Source: an uncultured Acholeplasmatales bacterium (GTDB taxonomy: Bacteria; Bacillota_I; Bacilli_A; Acholeplasmatales; Anaeroplasmataceae). Taken from it: a DNA stretch of 40,797 nucleotides. The notes beneath the pieces are model-generated. The model made no database searches. It worked only from the letters and a program-made list of their open reading frames with translations, and had not been told where the DNA came from. The stretch is from contig CAJOQR010000023.1 in the NCBI GenBank assembly GCA_905236965.1, positions 1 through 40,797 on the forward strand. Reading direction: 5' to 3'. Shown here piece by piece: positions 1-9,361 of this stretch (positions within the stretch are counted from its first letter, which is position 1; each line of letters begins with the position of its first letter). A program made the translations under genes and the position numbers.

Positions 1-34
1 AAAAATGTTAGTAGCTTACTAACATTTTTATTTT
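1..34 (+). terminator. Intrinsic terminator of a gene left of the window
   Basis: Thirteen-base perfect inverted arms at 1-13 and 17-29 around a 3-nt loop, followed by further T-rich sequence. The A-run on the left means it could also stop transcription coming from the right. It ends whatever lies before the window. Confidence 0.8.
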
Positions 35-52
35 ATATAAATATTTTTTATG

Positions 53-156
53 CTAAACTATAAATAGTTTAGTATAAATATTTTAATCAATAAAATATTT
101 ATTAGACATCGATTTTGTCTATTTATATGATATTATTTAATAAGAGGTGCTGATAA
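53..156 (+). promoter_or_regulatory. addB upstream region: two inverted repeats and an extended -10
   Basis: Arms CTAAACTAT (53-61) and ATAGTTTAG (64-72) form a perfect inverted repeat with a 2-nt spacer. A second repeat, AAATATTTT (76-84) and AAAATATTT (92-100), follows. TG-A-TATTAT at 128-136 is an extended -10 without a good -35, and the addB Shine-Dalgarno AGAGGTG lies at 143-149. The first repeat could be an operator, but no regulator family is recognised. Confidence 0.4.
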
Positions 157-3105
157 ATGATATTTAATGATTGGATTAAAAATGAAAATAAAAAAATTAT
201 AATATCAAATTCAAATGATTTTACAAATAAAATTATTAAAAATTATTGTGTAGGTTTTAATACATATATTAAAAATTATAAAGTATTAACAATTGAAAAT
301 ATATTAACAAATTTATTGATTTTTTCTAAATCAAAAACAATTGAAAATTTTATAATCATAAATGATAATATCGCATCTACAATTATTGAATATTTATTAA
401 GAAAAAATAAAAATGAATCTGATTATATATATGGATTTATACCTAAAACATCATTAGGTGGAAAGACTTATTATGAAATATATAAAGCAATTAAACAAAT
501 AAATTTAGGAAACGTTATAAAGCCAAATGAAAAATATGAAAAATTAATGCAATTAAATTATGATTATAATTCATTTTTAGAAAAATATAATTATTATGAT
601 TATTCTAAATTGTTAGATATAGCTGTTGATTTTATTTATAATCATACAAAAGAAGAAATAATTGAATGCTTTGGATTTGGAAATGATTTTATTATTGGTA
701 TTTTTGACAATGTAAAATTAAGGTATAAAGAAGCATTATTTTTAGATTTAATACAAAAAAAATTAAATATAAAAATAGATTATTTATCATATATATATGA
801 AGATAATATTGTTGATAATAAATTTATCAAATGCTATGGTTTATATAATGAGGTTGATTTTATTGCTGAAAAAATTATATCAGATAAAATGAATTTATCA
901 GATATCAATATATTTTATTTAGATAATACATATGAAAATTATATTAGAGCTTTATTTGAAAGAAGATGTATTAATTTTAGGTTCGATAAAGCAAATGCTT
1001 GTGCTACAAATTTAATACAATTATTTAATGATATAATTTTATTTTATAAAAATGATTTTAATTATAAAAATTTATATAATGTCGTAAAAAATCCAATTTT
1101 TACATTTGATAAAATTATTATAGAAAATAATTTAGATAAAGAAAATTATAATAAGCCATTAAAAAGCTTTACAGATATTAATAATGAAAATTTATGCATA
1201 GGTATCAATAGATATATTGAATTTGTTAATAATTATAAATGCGAAAAAATAAATAATGATTTATTCGTTAAATATTTTTTAAAGGATTTAATTTTAGCAT
1301 ATAGTGATGAAGAGGTTAATAAATTATATTTAAATATTTATAATTTAATAAAAAAATATACATATATTAATAATGAATATATTTCTTTAAAAGAAAAATT
1401 AGATGATCTAATAATAGTTTTTGATATTATGAATTTAGTAAAAGATTCTAAAGAAAATAATTTAGATTATATTTCAAAAACTTTATCTAATTTAACTTTT
1501 AGTGAAAAAGAAGATGATAATTCTATAAATATTATAAATTTAAATTCATATAAAGTTTTAGATAGAAAATATAATTTTATTTTAGGATTATCAAGTGGAC
1601 AAATAAAGAAAAAAGAAGTTGAATCTGCAATATTTTCAGATGAAGAATATAAAAAAATGCTTAATAATAATTATTATATTGAATTAGCAGAAAATATAAA
1701 TTTAGAATTTAATGATATTTTAAATAAAACCACTAAAACATTATATAAAGGCACAATATATTATCAATATTCTAATTTTGATACAATTGAATTTAAACCA
1801 ACTTCACCATCAATTTTTTATTTAGATAAATTGAATAAAAATGATGAAATTTATTATACTTATAAAAATTTAAATGATGAATTTATAATTGATAAAAAAT
1901 CTGTTATAGAAAAAGTTTCATCATACAAAAACATGAATGATTTACATATTGCAAATATAAATAATTTAAATTTTGTTGATGTTTCTGATAAAATATTAGA
2001 TTTAAATTTAAAGCCTGATGAAGTTATAATAGATGAAACATTAGATGGAAAAATAGAAAAAAAATGGTCATTAAGCGCATCTGGATTAGCTATGCTAGTA
2101 ACATGCCCTATGTGTTATTGTTATAAATATGTTAAATTTATTCCTGATTTAGATTTTAGAGAGCCTTTAAGCTATGCATGGCTTGATCCTTTAGCTAAAG
2201 GAAATTTATTCCATCATACTTTAGAAAATTATTCAAAAGATATTTTTATGAAAAATTTATGCTTTGATGAAAATGTTTTTGATTTATCATATGAAAAGGC
2301 AATAAATGATGCAACAAAAGAAATACCATATCCTAATGAAAAAATATTTAAAAAAGAATATGATGCTAATAAATTAATTGCAAAAGAATATATTATTAAT
2401 TTACATAAATTTTATGATGAAGAAAAATTATTAAATAAATTTTATATAAATATTGGAAATGAATTAAAATTTGGTAATGGATGTAAAACTAAAGCTATAA
2501 TAAAGGATTGTTATGAAGTTTTAATAAATGATAAAATTTATAAAACAAATTATGAAATATCTTTAAATGGTTCAATTGATAGACTTGATGGATATTTAGA
2601 TGGTGATGTCCTACATTTATTAATAATTGATTATAAAACATCTAAATTGAAAAATTTAAAGGATGAAATAAAAGAATATACAAAAATACAGCATTATATT
2701 TATTCTATAGCTGCTTATAATTATTTTGATTCAGAAAAAGAAGAAATAGAAAAAATCTTTAATCATAAAATTAAATCATGCATTATAGATGATATGGAAT
2801 ATCATTTGCCATTTAGCTTTGAAATTTTAAAATGGAGTGAAGGATTTAATATTAAAAATTATGATAATTTTATTCCATCTAAAAAAGAAGAAATAAAATT
2901 ACCAAATAAAATAAAAGAAGCATTAGGATTGGTTTCTTTATTTAAAGATGGAATTAACATTGATATTTTATATCAAAAATTATCAAAATATTATCTAGAT
3001 TATGATATAAAAGATGCAAACAAATATTCAAATTATAAACATATATGTAGATATGAAATAGATTCATATTCTGAAGGGGATGAAGATAATGAATCTGATG
3101 AATGA
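157..3105 (+). CDS. addB: AddB/RexB-type helicase-nuclease subunit
   Basis: Subunit B of the AddAB (RexAB) complex, which resects double-strand breaks for RecA-dependent repair. The 982-aa protein has a C-terminal PD-(D/E)XK nuclease: D808 and D811 in S-I-D-R-L-D-G, the core D825-Y826-K827, and Q845-H846-Y847. No Walker A is visible at the N-terminus (the equivalent stretch reads IIISNSNDFTNK), as in RexB-type subunits. In Bacillus AddB four cysteines hold an iron-sulfur cluster, one before the nuclease and three in C-x2-C-x5-C after it. Here C650 and C964 fit the first and last positions, but the middle two are N955 and S958; extra cysteines C653 and C655 sit beside C650. AGAGGTG at 143-149 supports the ATG. 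The 3' end overlaps addA, so translation is probably coupled. The family call rests on the nuclease motif, length and addA neighbour; the helicase-like half is divergent. Confidence 0.85.
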   Translation: MIFNDWIKNENKKIIISNSNDFTNKIIKNYCVGFNTYIKNYKVLTIENILTNLLIFSKSKTIENFIIINDNIASTIIEYLLRKNKNESDYIYGFIPKTSLGGKTYYEIYKAIKQINLGNVIKPNEKYEKLMQLNYDYNSFLEKYNYYDYSKLLDIAVDFIYNHTKEEIIECFGFGNDFIIGIFDNVKLRYKEALFLDLIQKKLNIKIDYLSYIYEDNIVDNKFIKCYGLYNEVDFIAEKIISDKMNLSDINIFYLDNTYENYIRALFERRCINFRFDKANACATNLIQLFNDIILFYKNDFNYKNLYNVVKNPIFTFDKIIIENNLDKENYNKPLKSFTDINNENLCIGINRYIEFVNNYKCEKINNDLFVKYFLKDLILAYSDEEVNKLYLNIYNLIKKYTYINNEYISLKEKLDDLIIVFDIMNLVKDSKENNLDYISKTLSNLTFSEKEDDNSINIINLNSYKVLDRKYNFILGLSSGQIKKKEVESAIFSDEEYKKMLNNNYYIELAENINLEFNDILNKTTKTLYKGTIYYQYSNFDTIEFKPTSPSIFYLDKLNKNDEIYYTYKNLNDEFIIDKKSVIEKVSSYKNMNDLHIANINNLNFVDVSDKILDLNLKPDEVIIDETLDGKIEKKWSLSASGLAMLVTCPMCYCYKYVKFIPDLDFREPLSYAWLDPLAKGNLFHHTLENYSKDIFMKNLCFDENVFDLSYEKAINDATKEIPYPNEKIFKKEYDANKLIAKEYIINLHKFYDEEKLLNKFYINIGNELKFGNGCKTKAIIKDCYEVLINDKIYKTNYEISLNGSIDRLDGYLDGDVLHLLIIDYKTSKLKNLKDEIKEYTKIQHYIYSIAAYNYFDSEKEEIEKIFNHKIKSCIIDDMEYHLPFSFEILKWSEGFNIKNYDNFIPSKKEEIKLPNKIKEALGLVSLFKDGINIDILYQKLSKYYLDYDIKDANKYSNYKHICRYEIDSYSEGDEDNESDE

Positions 3106-6100
3106 AAATAAATTTAATTCAGAAGAAATTAGAAATTTAATTAAAAATGATATATCAAATTCAGTTTTCATAGAAGCAGGAGCAGGAGCTGGAAAAACAA
3201 CATCAATAGTTGGAAGAGTTTTAAACCAAATTAAAGCAGGTATAGAACCTAAAAGAATAGTTATAATTACATTTACAAATAAAGCAACAGAAGAAATATT
3301 ATCAAGGATTAATGAAGCAGTTTATAATGCTTTAAATGAAGAAAAAGATGCAATAAAAAAAGAAATATTAACAAATGCTTTTAATAATTTAGGCTCAATG
3401 AATATATCAACAATTCATTCATTTTGTTATACACTTTTATCAGAAAAAAGCTTAAATATAAAGCTTCCTGTCGGTGTTGAATTAGCTGAAGATGATGAAT
3501 TAGATTTAGAAATGAGAAAAATATTTAATATTTGGATTAAATCATTATCAAAAAATGATTATGATATTTTAGCAAATGATGAAATTTTAAATAAAAATAT
3601 TGTTGAAAGGATTTATAAATATTTTCTTATGTTTTCATCATCTGAGGTATCAACTTATGAAATATTAAAATTTGAATATAAAAAATTATTAGAATATAAA
3701 GAAAAAATATTAAATTATATAGATAAATTAATCGAATATGCAAATGAATTTTCATCTTTAACAGAAAAAGATTTTTTAAGTGTAATTAAAGCTGATGGTA
3801 AAACAATTATTGATTTAAAAGATGATTTTATGGCTATTGATTTTAATAAATTCATGAATTACGAGATTGATGAGGCAAAAGATATAATTTCAAATATTAA
3901 TTCAAAAATTAAAAATGCTTTATTAACAACAAGATTAAAAAAACAAGAAATAAAGGATTATTTGAATGAATTTAATGATTCTTTAATAGAATTATATGAA
4001 GATTTAAAAGATGATATAGATTATATAAAAGAGACAATTTATGTAATAAGTGAACAAAATAAAATAATTTATGCTTATAAAGCATATGAATTTTATAAAG
4101 AAAAAAGACAAAGAATTAAAATATCAAAGGATGAATTATTATATTTAACTGATCAAATTATTAAAGATAGAGATGCTAGATTATATTTTGCATCTAAATA
4201 TGATTGTATTTATGTTGATGAATTTCAAGATACAGATCAAATTCAAGCTGATTTAATTTGGAACTTAACATCTGAGATTGATGATATACACAAAAATTTA
4301 GGCAAAGAATATGGTTCTTTAGTTGTTGTAGGAGATCCTAAACAATCAATTTATCGTTTTAGAGGTGCTGATCCTTCTGTTTTTTTCAAAATAAAAGATG
4401 AATATATTAATAAAAAATCTGTTATTTATTCTTTAAATTATAATTTTAGATCAAATAATTTGATATTAGATTATATTAACAAAGAATTTGAAAAGAAAGA
4501 TATAGAAAGCTCATCATCAAATTATAGTCCAATGCTTTATAATGATAATCATATCGTCCCAAAACCTATATCAGATAAATGTATAGCAGGAGTTTTTAAA
4601 TTAAATTCAGATCCTAATTTAAAAGAAGAAGAAGCTATAGCTTTATTAATTAGAAATTTAATAGATAATAAATATTTAATTCCTAAATTTGATAGAACAA
4701 AAAAAATATATGAATGGTCATTAATTGATTATAATGACTTTTTAGTTTTGTTCCATCAATTTAATAATTCTAATAGATTTTTAGATGCATTTAAAAAATA
4801 TAACATTCCTGTATCAGTTGCAGGAAGAGTTGATTTTAAAAATGAGCATGGATTAAAAGTATTTAGAAGATTATATAGAGGAATTGTAACACCAAATGAT
4901 AAAATAGCTAAAATGGGGGCTATAGAAGCACTTAGAATGAATAATTATGATAAATCATTTATAAATGAAGATGATGCATTTAATTTTTATAATGATTTAT
5001 TTAATAATATTTTAAATGAAACTAAAGAATTATCAGGATATGCTAAGGCATTATATTTAAAAGAGCATTTAGAATATATATTAGGTGATAATGATTCATA
5101 TCAATCAATATATGTTAAATTAACTCAAGCAATAGAAAATGCTTTAGCAAATAGTATATCTAATGCTATTTCATTAGCTGATTATTTTGATAAATATTTT
5201 GAATCTGATATTAAAGAAGAATTAATATTAGATAATTCAATATCTACAATAAGATTTATGAATGCTCATAAATCTAAGGGATTAGAAGCAAATATAGTAA
5301 TTTGGGCTGATAATGGTACAGTTTGTAATAAAAAAACAGATATTTTTAAAGATGGAAATAAATATTATTTTGGAATTAAATTAGATAAAGAATTAAGAAA
5401 AAAAGCCGAATTAGAAGAGATGCGAGAATATGCTAGATTAGAATATGTTGCATCAACAAGAGCAATGAATGTTTTAATTTTTTCAAATTATATAGAAGAT
5501 GAAAAATTATTTAAAAGAACAAATTATGATTATCATTTAAATGATTTAAAGGATTATCAAATTGGTGTTTTACCTAATGATGAAGTTATAATATCTAAGC
5601 AATTAAAAAATGTATTTTATGATGCATATGATAAAAAAATTGATTATGAAATTTCTCCTTCAATAATTCATATGAGTCCAAGTAAATATGAAATTCATGA
5701 AGAAAGAAAAAAAATTATTAATTCATTTGATCGTCCCTTTGGTAATGTATTAGGAACAATTATGCATAGGGCATTAGAATTATTAATTTTAAGAAGAAAA
5801 AATAATAATTTAAAAGAATATGATATAGATTTAAATCAAATTGCTAAAAATACTATATTAGAATCTTCATCTGAATTTAATATTAGAAAGGATTATGATA
5901 AATATTATAAATTTATAATATCTGTTTTAAAAAACACATTAAAATATTATCAAGATATAAATTTATTAGATAATGCTATTTTTGTAGAACCAGAATATTC
6001 ATATTCATTATATGATGATAGTGGAATTGATGAATTTAAAATAAATAAAGATTTATCTAATGATATTTATTTAACAGGTACAATGGATTTATTTATAAAA

Positions 6101-6331
6101 TATGAAAATAAAATATTAATTATAGATTATAAATCAGATTTTATTGGTTATGAAAATGATGAACAATTTATTGATATATTAAAAAAAGAATATCAAAATC
6201 AATTATATGTTTACAGAAAATCAGCTGAAATTATGTTTGATATTAAAGATATAGAAACTAAAATAATATATTATAAAAATTATGATTCAAGCTCATTATC
6301 TATTACACCTGTTGAGGTAGAAATTAAATAA
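3089..6331 (+). CDS. addA: AddA: UvrD-family helicase-nuclease subunit
   Basis: ATP-driven 3'-5' helicase and nuclease subunit of AddAB. All superfamily 1 motifs are visible: Walker A G-A-G-A-G-K-T-T (K36), motif II D377-E-F-Q-D-T-D, motif III VVGDPKQSIYRFRGAD, NFRS, motif V MNAHKSKGLEAN, motif VI EYVASTRAM. The C-terminal PD-(D/E)XK nuclease has H in GTIMHRALE, D in TGTMDLF, core D1013-Y-K, and QNQLYVY. The open frame begins at 3080, but the Shine-Dalgarno GAAGGGG (3073-3079) abuts that ATG and is 9 nt from the ATG at 3089, which is therefore preferred (1080 aa). It overlaps the addB end by 17 nt. It is shorter than Bacillus AddA (about 1230 aa) but no motif is lost. Confident call. Confidence 0.95.
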   Translation: MNLMNENKFNSEEIRNLIKNDISNSVFIEAGAGAGKTTSIVGRVLNQIKAGIEPKRIVIITFTNKATEEILSRINEAVYNALNEEKDAIKKEILTNAFNNLGSMNISTIHSFCYTLLSEKSLNIKLPVGVELAEDDELDLEMRKIFNIWIKSLSKNDYDILANDEILNKNIVERIYKYFLMFSSSEVSTYEILKFEYKKLLEYKEKILNYIDKLIEYANEFSSLTEKDFLSVIKADGKTIIDLKDDFMAIDFNKFMNYEIDEAKDIISNINSKIKNALLTTRLKKQEIKDYLNEFNDSLIELYEDLKDDIDYIKETIYVISEQNKIIYAYKAYEFYKEKRQRIKISKDELLYLTDQIIKDRDARLYFASKYDCIYVDEFQDTDQIQADLIWNLTSEIDDIHKNLGKEYGSLVVVGDPKQSIYRFRGADPSVFFKIKDEYINKKSVIYSLNYNFRSNNLILDYINKEFEKKDIESSSSNYSPMLYNDNHIVPKPISDKCIAGVFKLNSDPNLKEEEAIALLIRNLIDNKYLIPKFDRTKKIYEWSLIDYNDFLVLFHQFNNSNRFLDAFKKYNIPVSVAGRVDFKNEHGLKVFRRLYRGIVTPNDKIAKMGAIEALRMNNYDKSFINEDDAFNFYNDLFNNILNETKELSGYAKALYLKEHLEYILGDNDSYQSIYVKLTQAIENALANSISNAISLADYFDKYFESDIKEELILDNSISTIRFMNAHKSKGLEANIVIWADNGTVCNKKTDIFKDGNKYYFGIKLDKELRKKAELEEMREYARLEYVASTRAMNVLIFSNYIEDEKLFKRTNYDYHLNDLKDYQIGVLPNDEVIISKQLKNVFYDAYDKKIDYEISPSIIHMSPSKYEIHEERKKIINSFDRPFGNVLGTIMHRALELLILRRKNNNLKEYDIDLNQIAKNTILESSSEFNIRKDYDKYYKFIISVLKNTLKYYQDINLLDNAIFVEPEYSYSLYDDSGIDEFKINKDLSNDIYLTGTMDLFIKYENKILIIDYKSDFIGYENDEQFIDILKKEYQNQLYVYRKSAEIMFDIKDIETKIIYYKNYDSSSLSITPVEVEIK

Positions 6332-6355
6332 TTTTAACTAAAATTTAGTTAAAAT
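6331..6355. repeat. Perfect palindrome after addA
   Basis: Twelve-base arms ATTTTAACTAAA (6331-6342) and TTTAGTTAAAAT (6344-6355) around one base, starting at the addA stop codon. No T-run follows on the + strand, so it is a weak intrinsic terminator at best; mRNA 3'-end protection is another possibility. Confidence 0.55.
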
Positions 6356-6432
6356 CCATAATTTAACACACTTTTAATATTTTTGTATTATTTTTATTAA
6401 TTATAATAATGCATAGTTAGGAAGTGGAATTT

Positions 6433-7599
6433 ATGAAGAAAATAAAATTTGTATTTGTTTTTGGTTTAACATTTTTAATTATTTTACTGTCTAGTTGTGA
6501 AATAATTAATATTAATGATTTAATAAATTATGATAAAACTGATGTATTAACTAATTCAATAAATGAATCAGATGATTCAATAGATTATATAGAAAATAAA
6601 TCTAATAGTGAGATTATAGATGATTCATCTTTATCGGCTGTTGCTTTAAGCTTATATGAATATGAAAATGATTATAAAAACTTATATGGTTATAATGCAC
6701 TTTCACTAGATGAAAAATATGGTGATTTTATGCAAAATGTCTATGAATCATTTTATATTGATGCTCATAATTTTTTAGCAAGTGAAGATGATTATGAAGT
6801 ATATGAAGAAGATGATTTTAAGTATATTATAATTGGTGAATATGAATATAAAAATTTAAAATATACAGATATTATTGCATCTGCGTGGATAACTTTTATA
6901 GAAGAAAATCCTCTTTATTATTTTACATATACAGCCTATAAAGTTAAAATAAATGAAACAGATAATACATATTCATTTTTGTTTTTAGGTGGAGCTGATT
7001 ATGCTAATGCTTTAGATAGATATGAGGCTAATACTTTTTTATTAGAATTGTTAGAAGATTTTAAAAATGAATATGATTTGCTAGAATCTAAAGATGATTA
7101 TTCTATATCTAAAATGATTCATGATTATATTTGTAATAAAATTTCTTATGCATATGATGAATCAGGCTCTGCTAGTGAAGAATGTTTTGCTCATAATGTT
7201 TTAGGACTTACAAAGGGTGAAGGGGTTTGTGAATGCTATGCAGAATCTTATTTATTGCTTAGTTATTTAACTAATTTAAATGCTTTAATTGTTATAGGAA
7301 ATAGTAATGGCGGAGGTCATGTTTGGAATTATGTTATGATAGATAATATATGGTATGGCGTTGATGCAACGTGGGATGATGGTGATAAGGTATCATATGA
7401 TTATTTTTTGGTTTCATCAAAAATAATGAATAAATCACATAATGCTAATAAGTCAACATCATATGGCATTAATTATCAAGTTGATTTACCTATTTTATCA
7501 ACAACAAGCTATGATAAAACTTTAGATAATGATGCTAAAGATTATAATAATTTATATCCATCAATTACTCCTTTTAGAAGAATTCCATCACATAGATAA
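6433..7599 (+). CDS. Secreted transglutaminase-like lipoprotein
   Basis: A 388-aa exported lipoprotein. The N-terminus is M-K-K-I-K, a hydrophobic stretch (6-19), then lipobox L19-S-S-C22, so the mature protein should be lipid-anchored at the outer membrane face. Residues about 30-75 are a low-complexity Asp/Ser/Asn linker. The C-terminal half matches the transglutaminase-like/cysteine protease fold: C266 in G-V-C-E-C-Y-A, H296 in G-G-H-V-W-N, D311 in V-D-A-T-W-D-D, the usual Cys-His-Asp order. Substrate is unknown; family members cleave or crosslink peptides or act on cell-wall proteins. A GTG 9 nt upstream (6424) is also in frame, but AGGAAG at 6419-6424 is correctly spaced only for ATG 6433, which also gives a clean signal peptide. 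A TATAAT lies at 6402-6407. It appears monocistronic. Confidence 0.8.
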   Translation: MKKIKFVFVFGLTFLIILLSSCEIININDLINYDKTDVLTNSINESDDSIDYIENKSNSEIIDDSSLSAVALSLYEYENDYKNLYGYNALSLDEKYGDFMQNVYESFYIDAHNFLASEDDYEVYEEDDFKYIIIGEYEYKNLKYTDIIASAWITFIEENPLYYFTYTAYKVKINETDNTYSFLFLGGADYANALDRYEANTFLLELLEDFKNEYDLLESKDDYSISKMIHDYICNKISYAYDESGSASEECFAHNVLGLTKGEGVCECYAESYLLLSYLTNLNALIVIGNSNGGGHVWNYVMIDNIWYGVDATWDDGDKVSYDYFLVSSKIMNKSHNANKSTSYGINYQVDLPILSTTSYDKTLDNDAKDYNNLYPSITPFRRIPSHR

Positions 7600-7610
7600 T
7601 ATTTTTATAA

Positions 7611-7639
7611 TTGAGGTTTTATTATCTTTGTGTTAAAAT
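7611..7639 (+). promoter_or_regulatory. Sigma-A-type promoter with extended -10
   Basis: TTGAGG (7611-7616), 17-nt spacer, TAAAAT (7634-7639) preceded by TG-T (7631-7633). It places transcription start near 7646, just before the ATG at 7674. Confidence 0.7.
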
Positions 7640-7673
7640 TAACATAAATTTATGCAAATATGAGGAAATAAAT

Positions 7674-8408
7674 ATGTCAGTAGAAATTAATATTGAACAA
7701 TTTGAAAAAAAAGCAAAGCTTTCAAATAAAAGAAATATAGAAAGAAGCTATACATCTATAGCATGTCATCCTGAGGAATATTTAACATATAAGCCTATTG
7801 GAATGACTGATAAATTTTTATTAGAAATTACTTGTGATAAAGAAGATGTTTTAGAATTACAATCTTTTTTAGGAAAAAGAGGTTATCAAGTAATTGGTTC
7901 TGAAAAAACATTTTTTATGGAAAGAGAAATAGAAGATTTTCATAAATATAAAAATTATTTAAAACCAGAAGCTATTTTAGCTTATGAGCAAGAAGAAGAA
8001 AAGTTAAATAATTATTTAAATGATTATCATGATTATAAGGATGCGCCAACAGAAAATGATGTTATTTTCTATTTATATCCATATAAAGAAAATATTGAAA
8101 CATTATATGAATTTATTTTAAATGAAAAAGATCAATTATTTACATATGCTAAGCAAAAGGATATTACAATTTTAATGGGAATTGCATCTTTTACACAAAC
8201 TGTTTCTGGATTTATTGGTTTTAATTTTTTAGATTATAATGAAAATAAAGAAGAAATAACAATAGATTTTGCATATAATTTTGTTGTAAATATTGATTTT
8301 TCTGAGCCATTAAATATTTATGCAACCGCATTAGTTTTATCTGGTTTAACAAATGATAGACAAGATTTAACAGATATGAATTATCATATTATTGCAAAAG
8401 AATATTAA
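7674..8408 (+). CDS. Unrecognised cytosolic protein
   Basis: A 244-aa, acidic, soluble-looking protein without signal peptide or membrane segment. I do not recognise a family. It has only two cysteines (in S-I-A-C-H-P and E-I-T-C-D-K), a charged helical middle (about 80-115) and a more hydrophobic C-terminal third. The open frame reaches back to a TTG at 7611, but that codon is the promoter -35 box; the ATG at 7674 has TGAGGA (7661-7666) at good spacing. It has its own promoter and ends in a terminator shared with the convergent gene on the other strand, so it is a single-gene unit. Probably real because of promoter, ribosome site and sustained coding. Confidence 0.75.
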   Translation: MSVEINIEQFEKKAKLSNKRNIERSYTSIACHPEEYLTYKPIGMTDKFLLEITCDKEDVLELQSFLGKRGYQVIGSEKTFFMEREIEDFHKYKNYLKPEAILAYEQEEEKLNNYLNDYHDYKDAPTENDVIFYLYPYKENIETLYEFILNEKDQLFTYAKQKDITILMGIASFTQTVSGFIGFNFLDYNENKEEITIDFAYNFVVNIDFSEPLNIYATALVLSGLTNDRQDLTDMNYHIIAKEY

Positions 8409-8459
8409 AAAAACCTTAAGCTTATCCATTCATTTAGGATTTGCTTAAGGCTTTTTTTT
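8407..8459. terminator. Bidirectional terminator between convergent genes
   Basis: Arms CCTTAAGC (8414-8421) and GCTTAAGG (8443-8450), an A-run before and a T-run after (8452-8459). It serves the + gene ending at 8408 and the - gene ending at 8458. Confidence 0.8.
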
Positions 8460-9159
8460 ATTTAATTATTCCCCCAGATTCAGGTATTAAATCGTAATAT
8501 GAATATTCTAAAACCTGTGTTGTTGTTTTTGAATAAGCATCTACATATGATAAATATAAATAAATTGTTGGTGAATCTACAGTAATTGGAATTGGGAATG
8601 TATTAACCTTTGCAGGGAAATCTATTTGGTTTGAAATTGTAAATGTTTTGTAATAAGATGGAGAAGAAGATTTTGCATTTTCCTCATCAGCACAAAATTC
8701 TAAAGTTTTTGGAGCTGCAGAAGAAGGATATTTAATAAATCCAACCCATGGAGCTGCCATACATAAAGATACTTTAACCTCACCATTTTTAATTGAAGGT
8801 GTATTTTCATTTTTATATATAGATATTTTATATATAGCTTGTCTTGTTGTTGAAGTATTTGGTTCATCTTCTATATATGATGTACATTTTAAATTAATTC
8901 CAAATGTTGTAAATTTAGAAGCTTTCATTTTATAATCGATACTTAAAAATGTATCATCTGTATAATTTGTAATTTCTCCATTTGAAATTGATTGTGTAAC
9001 AAATGGTTCATATTTGGATTTTGCTGATGCTTTTACATAGCTTGTAATAGTTGATATTATAAATGCAACTATAAAAAATAAAACTATCGCAAATAAAAAT
9101 GTAAATATATTTCTTCCGAATGGAAGTTTCTTTTGTTTTTTTTCATTATTTTCTTTCAT
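8458..9159 (-). CDS. Unrecognised single-pass membrane protein
   Basis: A 233-aa protein with a basic cytosolic N-terminus (K/N/E-rich, residues 1-16), one strong membrane helix at about 19-43 (IFTFLFAIVLFFIVAFIIST), then an extracellular domain of about 190 residues rich in Ser, Thr and Tyr. Orientation by the positive-inside rule suggests an anchored surface domain. No catalytic motif or known fold was recognised. The open frame extends to 9210, but the ATG at 9159 has a GAGG 9 nt upstream and gives the normal short basic head, so it is preferred. Transcribed toward the terminator at 8407-8459 and divergent from rny. Confidence 0.7.
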   Translation of the reverse strand: MKENNEKKQKKLPFGRNIFTFLFAIVLFFIVAFIISTITSYVKASAKSKYEPFVTQSISNGEITNYTDDTFLSIDYKMKASKFTTFGINLKCTSYIEDEPNTSTTRQAIYKISIYKNENTPSIKNGEVKVSLCMAAPWVGFIKYPSSAAPKTLEFCADEENAKSSSPSYYKTFTISNQIDFPAKVNTFPIPITVDSPTIYLYLSYVDAYSKTTTQVLEYSYYDLIPESGGIIK

Positions 9160-9181
9160 ATTTAAAAACCTCATTTGTTTT

Positions 9182-9190
9182 ATTATAACA
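9182..9190 (-). promoter_or_regulatory. Extended -10 for the membrane protein gene
   Basis: On the - strand, TG-T-TATAAT (9190 down to 9182), 22 nt before the ATG at 9159. No convincing -35, as is common for extended -10 promoters. Confidence 0.5.
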
Positions 9191-9273
9191 AAACTAATTA
9201 TAAAAATCATTATTAAAATTAAATTTTTAATGCCTATCCTATAAATTATATTTATAGAAATTGGTTTTTATAA

Positions 9274-9302
9274 TTGACTATAAACATTAAAAAAAGTATA
9301 AT
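9274..9302 (+). promoter_or_regulatory. Sigma-A promoter of rny
   Basis: TTGACT (9274-9279), 17-nt spacer, TATAAT (9297-9302). The leader is about 50 nt and carries AGGAGG at 9351-9356, 5 nt before the rny ATG. Confidence 0.85.
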
Positions 9303-9361
9303 AATTTTGATAGGTTTTATTATTTGATAGAATTTATAACAATAATATTAAGGAGGCAATT

